Assembly: GCA_029973975.1 (NCBI GenBank)
Contig: JARKQF010000104.1
Coordinates: forward strand, 1-34,207
From: Paludibacter sp.
GTDB taxonomy: Bacteria > Bacteroidota > Bacteroidia > Bacteroidales > Paludibacteraceae
DNA length: 34,207 bases
Direction: 5' to 3'
A model generated the notes under the pieces. That model searched no databases, was not told the DNA's origin, and saw only the letters and a program-made list of their open reading frames with translations. A program made the position numbers and the translations under genes. Below are positions 23,734 through 32,400 of this stretch, one piece after another (the stretch's first letter is position 1; the number at the start of each line of letters is the position of its first letter).

Positions 23734-24954
23734 ATGAAAGAACTTTTTGAACAGATTTCTAAGTTAAAAAATGAGTATGATAAGCTTAGAGAAAATAATA
23801 GGTTTAATGTGATAACCGCCTTGCACAAGGAGCGTGACGAGGTTAATCTACATTCCAGAATTATTTCGTATTTACTAAGTCCAACATCTGGACATGGAAT
23901 GAATGGGATATATTTAAAATTGTTTGTTCGTGAAATCTTAGGATTGGATGATAAGCAGTTTGATTTGACAAACGTTATAGTCGTGCCAAATGAAACCGAA
24001 AAATCTGAATATAAAGAAATTGACATTCTAATCGTTAATAAAAGAACGAGTCAGGCAATCATTATTGAAAATAAGATTGATGCAAAAGACAGTAACCATC
24101 CTACCAATAGAGATGGTTATCAAGGACAATTAGAACGATACTATAATACAATAAAAACTGGAAAAGATAAAGATAAAAAACCTTGTATTGAATATCAATC
24201 AAATAATGTGTTTGTTTACTACTTAAGTATGAATGGGAAACCTGATAAGGATAACATTGAAATTAGCATTGGAATGCTAAATGATGATGAACACGGTAGT
24301 TGGGATGATAGCCATATTTTGTCTTACGACTCGCACATTAGAGAGTGGTTGGCTAAATGTATCGAAAGCATAACTGATGAAAAACTCCAAGTGAAAAACT
24401 TTATACAACATTACTTAAATGTGATTAATAAATTAACTAATAATGATATGACAGTTGAAGAAAGACTTGAATTGAAACATATAGTTGCAGAAAACATTGT
24501 TGAAACAAGACATCTTATTGAGAATTTTAAACACGTTAAGTGGCACACTGTTCATGAATTTTGGACTGAATTAAAAAGTAAGTTAGAATCAGAAAATCAA
24601 TTAAAAAATGTTTCATTTTATATAGATAGAGAAGATTATTCATTCGAAAAAGCAATTGACGAAGTTACACATCACAATAAAGATATAAATCATGGTTTAC
24701 TATTCGATATTGGAGATAAAAAAGCATACATATCAGGTCTTGGAAAATTATCCTGGGGAATAATGCATCCTAAAAAATGGACCAACTTTATGAATGAAAA
24801 AATTGAAGATATTAACTTTTCGGTTTTTTCTTCTGAAAGTACCTACAACCTTATTGACAAAACAAAAATGACAGATGCTGTGAAATATATTATTGATGAA
24901 ATTATTGAATCAAGAAACAATGATTTCCAGACACTTAAACAGAATACGGATTGA
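23734..24954 (+). CDS. PD-(D/E)XK nuclease superfamily protein (PF14281-like)
   Basis: A 406-aa cytoplasmic protein. The N-terminal ERDEVNLHSRIISYLLSPTSGHG pattern (about 33-55) and the core YKEIDILI...AIIIENKI...GYQGQLERYY are those of the PDDEXK_4 family. The active-site candidates are Asp97, Glu112 and Lys114, with Gln132 in the following QLERYY helix. The C-terminal half (about 200-400) is helical and unassigned. It is clearly more AT-rich than the haem genes and lies alone, with short neighbours of unknown function. Members of this family are often in defence islands or beside mobile genes, but no system partner is visible here, so a phage-defence role is only a possibility. Confidence 0.8.
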   Translation: MKELFEQISKLKNEYDKLRENNRFNVITALHKERDEVNLHSRIISYLLSPTSGHGMNGIYLKLFVREILGLDDKQFDLTNVIVVPNETEKSEYKEIDILIVNKRTSQAIIIENKIDAKDSNHPTNRDGYQGQLERYYNTIKTGKDKDKKPCIEYQSNNVFVYYLSMNGKPDKDNIEISIGMLNDDEHGSWDDSHILSYDSHIREWLAKCIESITDEKLQVKNFIQHYLNVINKLTNNDMTVEERLELKHIVAENIVETRHLIENFKHVKWHTVHEFWTELKSKLESENQLKNVSFYIDREDYSFEKAIDEVTHHNKDINHGLLFDIGDKKAYISGLGKLSWGIMHPKKWTNFMNEKIEDINFSVFSSESTYNLIDKTKMTDAVKYIIDEIIESRNNDFQTLKQNTD

Positions 24955-25030
24955 GAACCTATTTCCCCCCCCTCCTCTCTGCCATACTTTGTCTTACCCT
25001 CTTCCTTTCTTTGTCTAAAAATACAAAGAT

Positions 25031-25201
25031 ATGGAACAAAACATAAAAAGCAGACTTTTAGAATCCATTGGGAAAGTGTATGAAAGTGCCAAAGGTTGTA
25101 AGCTGGAACCAGCATTTTTTGATGAAGTAAAGCCAGAGATAGCTGTAATTTCTTTGATATCAGATTTAAAAAAGCAAGTAAAATGTATTGAAATTATATG
25201 A
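25031..25201 (+). pseudogene. 56-codon remnant, possibly of an AAA ATPase gene
   Basis: A short open frame (ATG 25031, TGA 25199-25201) reads naturally as protein: it begins MEQNIKSRLLESIGKVYESA and continues with CKLEPAFFDEVKPEI. This resembles the N-terminus of certain Bacteroidota AAA-family ATPases as I remember them, but it stops where such proteins would continue. Decay of a longer gene is the preferred reading. A genuine small protein is possible. Confidence 0.35.
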
Positions 25202-25224
25202 AATGTAATTCATATTGGCTCCCC

Positions 25225-25239
25225 AAACCTGACAGGTTT
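25225..25239. repeat. Small palindrome AAACCTGACAGGTTT
   Basis: 7-bp arms around a single central A. The same arms form the stem of the cydB terminator (15164-15195), suggesting a genome-wide short repeat family. Confidence 0.55.
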
Positions 25240-25359
25240 AAAACGTAAGCCCCCGATAAACTACACTAAACTTTTTGGGTAAATAATTTATACCTTGAGA
25301 AAATTCACAAAAGCTATTCAAATTAATATAAAGATTCATGTTAAATTATTACTTTTGAA

Positions 25360-25392
25360 CACTAGTGTCCCAATTTTAATGGGACACTAGTG
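25360..25392. promoter_or_regulatory. 13-bp hairpin with nested CACTAGTG palindromes
   Basis: CACTAGTGTCCCA (25360-25372) and TGGGACACTAGTG (25380-25392) are exact reverse complements around a 7-nt AT loop, ending 23 bp before the lipoprotein start. Each arm contains CACTAGTG, itself an 8-bp palindrome. There is no T-tract. An operator or a 5' leader structure is likelier than a terminator. Confidence 0.55.
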
Positions 25393-25415
25393 AGAATAAA
25401 TCACTAAAAACATGC

Positions 25416-26093
25416 ATGATGAATAAATACATGAAAATATTGTTTTTATCATCCCTGCTGGGATTACAAAGTTGTAAAGAAGAGGAAATAATAAGTTATC
25501 CAACAACCTATTCAAACGCTCCGGTAACTGAATATACCATCAAAGCATTTACTCAAAATGGAGAAATTACTGATTCCTTGAAATTAAATCATTTAATCAG
25601 GATGTATGGTGATTTGCTGACTGGAATGGATAAGTATAATTCAGAAGGAGATTTTGTAGCTACATATTTAAGTCCGGAAAAAGTACTAATAAACAAATCA
25701 GATTCCGAAAATACAGATACCTTGGATATCCACAAAATTGACGATTTAATTTATTGGGAAAAGAAAGATACAATTTCCAGTTTTTTTCGACACAGCATTA
25801 CATTCAAATATAAACCATTATATTATGAAGAAATTCCAATTCCTATTTCTTCCGGTTATCCATGTATAGTTAAATATAAGCCTTGTTATTATGTAAAACA
25901 AGATGGTCAAGACCTCGTCCTTCCAATGTTTGATATGATTTTCTACATAGGTGATTCTCATACCCCTATTCCGGGTGTTAACATTAACAATGAGTTGTGT
26001 GTTGACTCTATATCTTACTTCGGAATTAATGATACGCTTATTATTAAAGAATATAATTTAATACTAAAACAACGACTCAAGAAGTTGAAGTAG
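25416..26093 (+). CDS. Hypothetical lipoprotein
   Basis: A 225-aa protein with a type II signal peptide, lipobox LLGLQSC (Cys20), then KEEEII. The remainder is rich in beta-strand-forming residues with several aromatic pairs (YKPLYY, YKPCYY) and three cysteines late in the chain. No family was recognised. It is AT-rich like its neighbours and has its own leader hairpin. Alternative in-frame starts at 25419 and 25431 would leave a usable signal peptide. It converges with the antitoxin gene 86 bp downstream. Confidence 0.65.
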   Translation: MMNKYMKILFLSSLLGLQSCKEEEIISYPTTYSNAPVTEYTIKAFTQNGEITDSLKLNHLIRMYGDLLTGMDKYNSEGDFVATYLSPEKVLINKSDSENTDTLDIHKIDDLIYWEKKDTISSFFRHSITFKYKPLYYEEIPIPISSGYPCIVKYKPCYYVKQDGQDLVLPMFDMIFYIGDSHTPIPGVNINNELCVDSISYFGINDTLIIKEYNLILKQRLKKLK

Positions 26094-26179
26094 TGTTACC
26101 GTCGATAGCGTTGTTTTTTATTGATTAAGATATGTTTTGACACAGTAGGTGTATAATTTTGCACAATGTATGAGTGTGT

Positions 26180-27178
26180 TTAAATTGCCTTTAAGGTAAA
26201 TGCATCTAAATATGAAATCATATTATGATTCTCAATGTTCTTGATCCAGGCATTTTCCTCATGACTTAGTGCGACAATTTCTTTGGTTGTTATTTTTTTA
26301 AATCTTGAAGCGACAGTCATTAGCGTGTTAATCTCATCCTTCGTGAAAAATAAGGCGTCGAAATCTGCACGAGCGATTAGTCGTTCGCCGGTTATATCGT
26401 TGGGATAAAATTCATCTTTGCGGTCAACAATATCGGAAGTGTTGTCAATCAATCCGGCATAATGTTGCGGGACAGGTCCATTTGTGATTGCTTTGTAGCT
26501 TATGCCGCTTATGGCGTATCCGGTATTTTTATAATGAAAGAAATCGGCGTAAAAGAGCAATTTATTCATTTTTGTTACAAAAGGTTCCAGCTGTGAAGCA
26601 AAGAACAAGACCATCTGTTTGGCTTTGTTGAGGTCGGGTTTTACGTATCCTGTAAATTCTCCACGGCTAACATGTCCTAATGCTGCATACTCCTTATATG
26701 CCTCATCTTTCAAACTGTCTTTTTTCTCAATAGCAGTATCAATTTTTTTTAAAATCGATGTTTTCTCTTTTTCATCGAATTTTGATGAATTGCACAGAAA
26801 AAAATGTCTGAATATATCAGGGTTACTACATATTGAACGGATCATCCTGCCGTTTGAAATGTTTGGAATTTCACCAGCTTCGTATTTACCATACATGTTT
26901 ACGCCTAAACCAAGGATGAGCGACATTTTAGTGGCAGGAATCCCATACTGACTACGGTATTGGATTATTTCATCTTTGTAAGGGATACTTTCTTTTTCTC
27001 TGTACCTGTTGTGTAATTGATTCAGATTCAATTCATCTAATCGTGTGTCAGAAAAAAGCTCACCTGTATCCTGACATCTGTAATAATGATGCATAATCTC
27101 CATGTTGGATCCCCTGAATTCGTGCGTGCGGAGTTCTTTTTCTAAAATGACTTTTCCGCCTGTAAATGGACTTTTCAT
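26180..27178 (-). CDS. Panacea (DUF4065)-domain antitoxin with MqsA-like N-terminus
   Basis: A 332-aa protein. Residues 1-60 resemble the zinc-binding start of MqsA/YgiT proteins, but the CPxC positions read SPFT and the second pair CQDT, so three of four Cys are lost. Residues 66-118 form a helix-turn-helix (RSQYGIPATKMSLILGLGVNMYGKYEAGEIP). Residues about 185-315 are a Panacea/SocA-like domain with KMNKLLFYADFFHYKNTG, ITNGPVPQHY and SHEENAWI. Panacea proteins neutralise many unrelated toxins and are usually the second gene of a pair. Here the ATG overlaps by 4 bp (ATGA) the stop of a short upstream frame that looks like a deleted toxin. Autoregulation through the helix-turn-helix is likely. 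Confidence 0.85.
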   Translation of the reverse strand: MKSPFTGGKVILEKELRTHEFRGSNMEIMHHYYRCQDTGELFSDTRLDELNLNQLHNRYREKESIPYKDEIIQYRSQYGIPATKMSLILGLGVNMYGKYEAGEIPNISNGRMIRSICSNPDIFRHFFLCNSSKFDEKEKTSILKKIDTAIEKKDSLKDEAYKEYAALGHVSRGEFTGYVKPDLNKAKQMVLFFASQLEPFVTKMNKLLFYADFFHYKNTGYAISGISYKAITNGPVPQHYAGLIDNTSDIVDRKDEFYPNDITGERLIARADFDALFFTKDEINTLMTVASRFKKITTKEIVALSHEENAWIKNIENHNMISYLDAFTLKAI

Positions 27179-27324
27179 TTTTGTTCTTTTTTAAAAGGGT
27201 AGTTCATGTTTTTTTCGGCGATGTGAAAAGATATGCATATAGTAGATGAACCGGGATAACCCATAGAGAGAAAATCATCTAAAAACTTTTTAACTTCTTC
27301 AATAGAGGTAGGCGGTTTCTCCAA
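27175..27324 (-). pseudogene. MqsR-like toxin reduced by internal deletion
   Basis: Reading from TTG 27324-27322 gives 49 codons to TGA 27177-27175. The first part, MEKPPTSIEEVKKFLDDF, parallels the start of MqsR (MEKRTPHTRLSQVKKLV). The second part (ICISFHIAEKNMNYPFKK) looks like the last strand and tail of the same family. Full toxins are about 100 residues or more, so the middle appears to be missing with the frame kept. The promoter and the ATGA overlap with the antitoxin are intact. There is no good ATG: the ATG at 27331 is in another frame and stops after 17 codons. Homology is by eye only. Confidence 0.5.
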
Positions 27325-27341
27325 TTTTTCATATTTGCCTG

Positions 27342-27371
27342 CAAAGATAATTATATTTTTAAATACAACAA
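27342..27371 (-). promoter_or_regulatory. Promoter of the toxin remnant-antitoxin pair
   Basis: On the minus strand TATCTTTG (27349-27342) is an exact -7 element with TTG (27371-27369) 19 bp upstream. The transcript would start near 27336, about 12 bases before the remnant's TTG. From here to the terminator at 27551-27586 the DNA is very AT-rich, and I see no gene. Confidence 0.65.
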
Positions 27372-27550
27372 GTAAATGAATGATAAAGTTTATAATAAAT
27401 ATAATTTAGCAGATATATAAACTTTAACATGTATTTTATTTGAGTTTAGGTTGTATAATTTATAGGTAGTATAAGTGCCTAAACCAATCATTTTTTTAAT
27501 TAATACTCCTTTTGTGTTCTCTTAGTCTTCCTTTTGTGCCTTTTGTGGTT

Positions 27551-27586
27551 AAAAAAAGCCCCGAAAACCAAATGGTCTTCAGGGCT
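27551..27586 (-). terminator. Intrinsic terminator of the glycyl-tRNA synthetase gene
   Basis: On the minus strand AGCCCTGAAGACC (27586-27574) pairs with GGTTTTCGGGGCT (27569-27557) through two G-U pairs and a 4-nt loop, and is followed by a run of T opposite the seven A at 27551-27557. Confidence 0.9.
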
Positions 27587-27616
27587 ATATTCAATGATTC
27601 AAACGGAATTTGCTTT

Positions 27617-29164
27617 TTACTCCACTATCTTCTTAAACAGATTCTTCATATTCACCTGTTCCCCGATAATTCCATGAAGTGCTGAAATAGTTACACGTTC
27701 CTGTGTCATGCTGTCGCGGTGACGGATGGTAACGGTGTTGTCTTCAATCGTTTGGTGATCAACCGTGATACAGAAAGGAGTTCCCACGGCATCCTGGCGG
27801 CGGTAACGTTTCCCGATAGAATCTTTTTCGTCGTAGAAACATTTGAAATCGAATTTCAGTTCGTTCATGATCTCGCGGGCTTTTTCGGGCAGACCGTCTT
27901 TCTTTACCAACGGTAGAATGGCTGCTTTTACCGGAGCCAGTACCGGAGGCAGTTTCAATACCACACGATTGTCACCTCCTTCGAGGGCTTCTTCTGTGTA
28001 AGATGATGCCATAATCGACAGGAAAGTCCGGTCAAGACCAATGGATGTTTCTATAACATAAGGTGTATAAGACTGATTTAGTTCCGGATCGAAGTATTTA
28101 ATATTTTTACCGGAATATTTCTCGTGACTGCCGAGGTCAAAATCAGTCCGGGAGTGAATTCCTTCCACTTCCTTGAAGCCAAACGGCATTTCGAACTCGA
28201 TATCGGTAGCAGCGTTAGCATAATGAGCCAATTTGTCGTGGTCGTGGAAACGATATTTATGGTCGCCGAGTCCGAGGGCTTTGTGCCAGCGCAGACGCCA
28301 TTGTTTCCAGTGTTCGAACCATTGCATTTCTTCGCCGGGACGTACAAAAAACTGCATTTCCATTTGTTCGAACTCTCGCATGCGGAAGATGAACTGACGG
28401 GCTACAATTTCGTTGCGGAAAGCTTTGCCAATCTGGGCAATGCCAAACGGAATTTTCATGCGACCGGTTTTCTGTACGTTCAGATAGTTTACGAAAATGC
28501 CCTGAGCCGTTTCCGGACGCAGGTAGATTTTCATGGCGCCATCGGCTGTCGAACCCATTTCAGTAGAGAACATGAGATTGAACTGACGTACATCAGTCCA
28601 GTTTTTAGTGCCGCTGATGGGGCAAACTACCTCGTAGTCTTCGATGATGGCTTTGAGTTCAGCTAAATCTGAGTCGTTCAGCGCTTTTACGAAACGGGTA
28701 TGGATTTCATCGCGTTTAGCCTGATTTTCGAGTACCCTTTCATTGGTGGAACGGAAAACAGCTTCGTCGAACTTGTCTCCGAATCGTTTGGCGGCTTTAT
28801 CTACTTCTTTCTGAATTTTATCGTCGTATTTTGCCAGCAGTTCTTCAATCAGTACATCGGCACGGTATCTTTTTTTACTGTCTTTGTTGTCGATGAGAGG
28901 GTCGTTAAACGCATCCACGTGACCCGAAGCCTTCCAGGTAGTAGGGTGCATGAAAATGGCGGCATCGATACCCACCACATTTTCGTTGAGCAGCACCATG
29001 CTGTCCCACCAATACTTCTTGATGTTGTTTTTCAGTTCAACACCATTCTGTCCGTAGTCGTATACTGCACCTAAACCATCGTAAATTTCACTCGATGGAA
29101 ATACAAATCCATACTCTTTGCAATGTGCAATTAATTTTTTGAAAACATCCTCTTGAGAAGCCAT
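27617..29164 (-). CDS. glyS: Glycyl-tRNA synthetase, homodimeric type
   Basis: A 515-aa class II aminoacyl-tRNA synthetase of the single-chain (alpha2) type used by Bacteroidota. The N-terminal FVFPSSEIYDGLGAVYDYGQNGVELKNNIKKYWWD is the family signature. Motif 2 is carried by FRNEIVARQFIFRMREFEQME. RPETAQGIFVNYLNV is the glycine-specific loop, and GLDRTFLSIM is motif 3. The C-terminal anticodon-binding domain includes GTPFCITVDHQTIEDNTVTIRHRD. It attaches glycine to tRNA-Gly. It is a single-gene unit with its own promoter and terminator, and a likely stable border of the accessory segment. Confidence 0.97.
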   Translation of the reverse strand: MASQEDVFKKLIAHCKEYGFVFPSSEIYDGLGAVYDYGQNGVELKNNIKKYWWDSMVLLNENVVGIDAAIFMHPTTWKASGHVDAFNDPLIDNKDSKKRYRADVLIEELLAKYDDKIQKEVDKAAKRFGDKFDEAVFRSTNERVLENQAKRDEIHTRFVKALNDSDLAELKAIIEDYEVVCPISGTKNWTDVRQFNLMFSTEMGSTADGAMKIYLRPETAQGIFVNYLNVQKTGRMKIPFGIAQIGKAFRNEIVARQFIFRMREFEQMEMQFFVRPGEEMQWFEHWKQWRLRWHKALGLGDHKYRFHDHDKLAHYANAATDIEFEMPFGFKEVEGIHSRTDFDLGSHEKYSGKNIKYFDPELNQSYTPYVIETSIGLDRTFLSIMASSYTEEALEGGDNRVVLKLPPVLAPVKAAILPLVKKDGLPEKAREIMNELKFDFKCFYDEKDSIGKRYRRQDAVGTPFCITVDHQTIEDNTVTIRHRDSMTQERVTISALHGIIGEQVNMKNLFKKIVE

Positions 29165-29220
29165 AATATATCTAGAATTTACTATTTACAATGTGCAATT
29201 TTAAAATTAAGAAAGGCATG

Positions 29221-29252
29221 CAAAGATAGTATAAAACACTTGATTGCACAAA
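29221..29252 (-). promoter_or_regulatory. Promoter of glyS
   Basis: On the minus strand TTTG (29252-29249), 20 bp and TATCTTTG (29228-29221) form a textbook Bacteroidota -33/-7 pair about 57 bp before the GlyRS start codon. Confidence 0.75.
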
Positions 29253-29311
29253 CTTGTATACCTCCCGATTTGATTAGCAGATTATATTTGATGATGTGTA
29301 TACAAACCAAA

Positions 29312-29345
29312 GGGGATGTACCAAAATTTATTCTGATACATCCCC
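29312..29345 (-). terminator. Hairpin between the surface-protein gene and glyS
   Basis: GGGGATGTA (29312-29320) and TACATCCCC (29337-29345) form a 9-bp stem with a 16-nt loop, 85 bp past the stop of the large minus-strand gene. The T-tract on the minus strand is short (TTTGGTTTG), so termination may be weak. Confidence 0.55.
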
Positions 29346-29429
29346 CTTTTGTTAAACTTTGCAGGAAAGTTAAAAAGCAAACTTATAGTTTAAACTTCTT
29401 GTGAATCTTCATTTTAAAGTCCAATCTGA

Positions 29430-32400
29430 TTACTTCTTAACTACCACAAATGATTTGGAGTTTCCGTCTTTTTCTATACGGAAATAATAAATGCCCGACG
29501 ATAGATTCAAAAGAACACTTTCCTTTTCTGATGTCAGTTGACGGGTATATATCCGGTTTCCGTTTGTGCCGAATATTTGCAACCAACTGTCTTTTGCTCC
29601 TTCCACAACAATTTCTTTATCGAAAGGATTCGGATATAGATTGATGCCGGAAAGATTCAGATCTTTCAAACCTGTAACCTGTGTTTTTATCGTCATACTA
29701 CTTTCGTCGGCTTCAAAATTGTTGTTCGCGTAACTTTGTCCTGCCGCAGCATTCAGCACAATTCCCCCATTTTCTGTTGCATAGCCCGGCAAGTCTACCA
29801 CGATCATGTAACGTCCCTCCGGAAGACTGCTTAACTGATAGTGTCCTTGGGCATCGGTTTTAAGTCTCGCGATCAATTCCCAATATGTCGAATTTACCAC
29901 ACGGTAAGGTGCAGGGGCAGTTTGCCGGCGAACACCTTGCGGCTGTGATCTTTCGCGATAAATGCTGATGTCTATGTCCTGTATCGTTATTTGTCCGCCC
30001 GACTCATTGTCGTACACGGTACCCGAAATAGTTATATCACCTGTGGATATGTCGGTAGGAATAGTTTTGGGAGTATATTTAAGCCGGGTGCCTTGTGAGG
30101 TCAGGTTGATTTCAGTAGCGTCTTCCCATATTCCCGCGTTTTGATACCATCCGGGTAGGTGTCCGGGCACGCTGTCGATATAAACAAGGTAGGTTCCCAC
30201 TTCCAGCGAGAGACTCGAGAATGTGCTGCCGACAAAGTTGTCGGCTTCCGGATCCCAATTGGCCTGATCGGCTAAAGTCAGTGTATTACCTTGTTTCCGG
30301 TAAATGTAAATGTCGGCATCTGAAACATTGGCGAGTGGCTGGTTGTTGCTGTCTTCCAGCGAAACGCGAATAATACCTTTCGCCACGACATCATCGGTTT
30401 TGACAAGTTCCCAGGTGAAACTTGGAGAGTTCATTTCATTAGCTAATAATAAATAGTACGTTTTGTTGGCATCGACTTGGAAACGAAATCTTCCGCGATT
30501 GAAGCCATGTCCCGCTGACCCGATATAACTTGTTGAAAGATCGCAACTTCCGAACACACTTACATAGTAGAATGGAGCATAATAGTAGCCTTCTTCATAG
30601 GTTCCACCGAAGTTTTCATCTTCTTCAGATTCTTGCCATTGTTCCAGTCTTGCCTCGTAAATTCCGGGTTCGAGGTTGGAAATCTTGTACCATGTGCCAT
30701 TGTAGAAGGACACGGGGTATTGATATCCGGCGGGTGTGAACTCAACATCTATTCCACTACCGGTTGTGGTTATTTGCTGTCCGAGTTCTATTTCAATACC
30801 TTCATAGCACAAGAGTCCGTCTGCAGGTACTTCCTTGATATACCAGCGAGCGTTATTGCCGTCCGATACTTTCACATACAATGTGGCGTCGTTCTCGGAG
30901 TTTATCACTTTTTTGTTCCCGCCTAATCCAGCCAACGGCTCTCCCCCACAAGCGGCATAAACCTCCATTCGCGCATACTGCAAGTCCACGATTCCCATCT
31001 CGTAAAATTTACCGCCTTCTATATCCACTTTGTACCAGCGGCGTCCGATTCCGTTGTTTAAATCGATAGTTGTCGTGTCGCCGGGGTTGACGGTCGTAGC
31101 ATATTCGCACAAGCGGTTATCGGCTGTTGCCGTGTTGAACGACCAACTCCATGCGTCGTTGGAAGTTACTCCGTTTTCTGTTGATATATGCACCAAATAA
31201 ACACCTGCTTGTGCGGGTTTAAACAGAATTTTCTCGCTTTTCCCCTCGTCCAACGGTTTCGAATCTGTGCAAGCGGCATATATTCTGCTGGTAGTGGTGG
31301 CATTTTGATTGATGTTTGAGAAGTCGAACTCGTAAATACCGCCTCCTTCAAGGTTGACCGAGAACCACCTGCCGTCTGAGTCTAGACCTGTCCCTGATGC
31401 GGTTGTGCCGATCGTTGCGGGCACGGGATACAAACACGAGCGATTGTCGATTATGCCTTCTACTGTACAATTGAACACAGGTTTCGCGTTGGTATTGTAG
31501 AACTTCAGATAATACATTCCACCGGTTTTAGCCAGGAAGGTAAAGGTTTGGCCATATCCATATTTTAATGCTGAATCATTATTATCATTAAAAATATCCA
31601 CGTTTTGATAATTTACCCTGAAATTGATGGTGTATAAAGCGCCTTCTGCCATATTTACCTTGTACCATCGCACGTTGCTTTCTGTGTGATCGACCGAGAA
31701 CTCAGTCCCCGGAGTTATTTCTGTGGCAAACGCACGTAACCTGTTGTCGCCTTCAGTCTCTTTGATGCTCCAGGTGAAATTGGTGTTTATCTCTTCATTC
31801 AGACTTAAGATATAATATTCCGAAGTTTCAGCCGGAGCTATCAAAAATTTATTCCCGGGTGCGATAGGATCAAGGTAGCTGGGTGGCTCATTGCAAATAT
31901 TTCCTTTATAATAATACAAGTTGTTGCCTGCCTGTGAAACGTCTACTTCATATATCTTGTCGCTTTCGAGTGTTATTTTGTACCATTGTTTAACATAACC
32001 GGTCGTGTGGTCGGTTTGTATTCCGGTATTCAGTGAAACAGCTGTTGCGTAGGAACAAAGCCGGTTGTCGGCACTATTCAGTTCATTTATTCGCCATACG
32101 AGTGGGCTATTCTGAGAGCTGCTCGGTTTGATTTTCAGGTATAAAACAGAATCTTTTGCCGGAGTGAGTAAGTGCCTGGACTTAGTGATGCTTTCCGAAT
32201 ATTGCTGATCTGGCCCGCACTGGCCGTAGAACTCCATGTAGTCGTTCGAATACCAGCTGTATTTATAAGCGTTGCTGAAGTCTATTTCGTATACCTTGCC
32301 ACCTTGCATGGTCAATCTGTACCAATATGTGTTGTTGGCGTGGCTGTTGCGTGTAATGGTAATATCCTGCCCCGTTGGAGCTGTTTCGGCCATTGAGCAA

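Noticed and set aside
26154-26161. TAATTTTG as a plus-strand -7 element running into the antitoxin gene
   Set aside because: No -33 TTG at 17-21 bp, and it would only make antisense RNA. Such motifs are common in AT-rich DNA.
27436-27488. GTTTAGG...CCTAAAC inverted repeat upstream of the toxin remnant
   Set aside because: 7-bp arms with a long AT-rich loop and no T-tract, so not convincing as operator or terminator.
27508-27550. Repeated TTTTGTG units before the glyS terminator
   Set aside because: Low-complexity sequence without fixed period. It may be a remnant of an interspersed repeat but cannot be supported from one copy.
28124-28666. 180-codon plus-strand frame inside glycyl-tRNA synthetase
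   Set aside because: Opposite strand of a highly conserved gene, with no promoter and no family resemblance.
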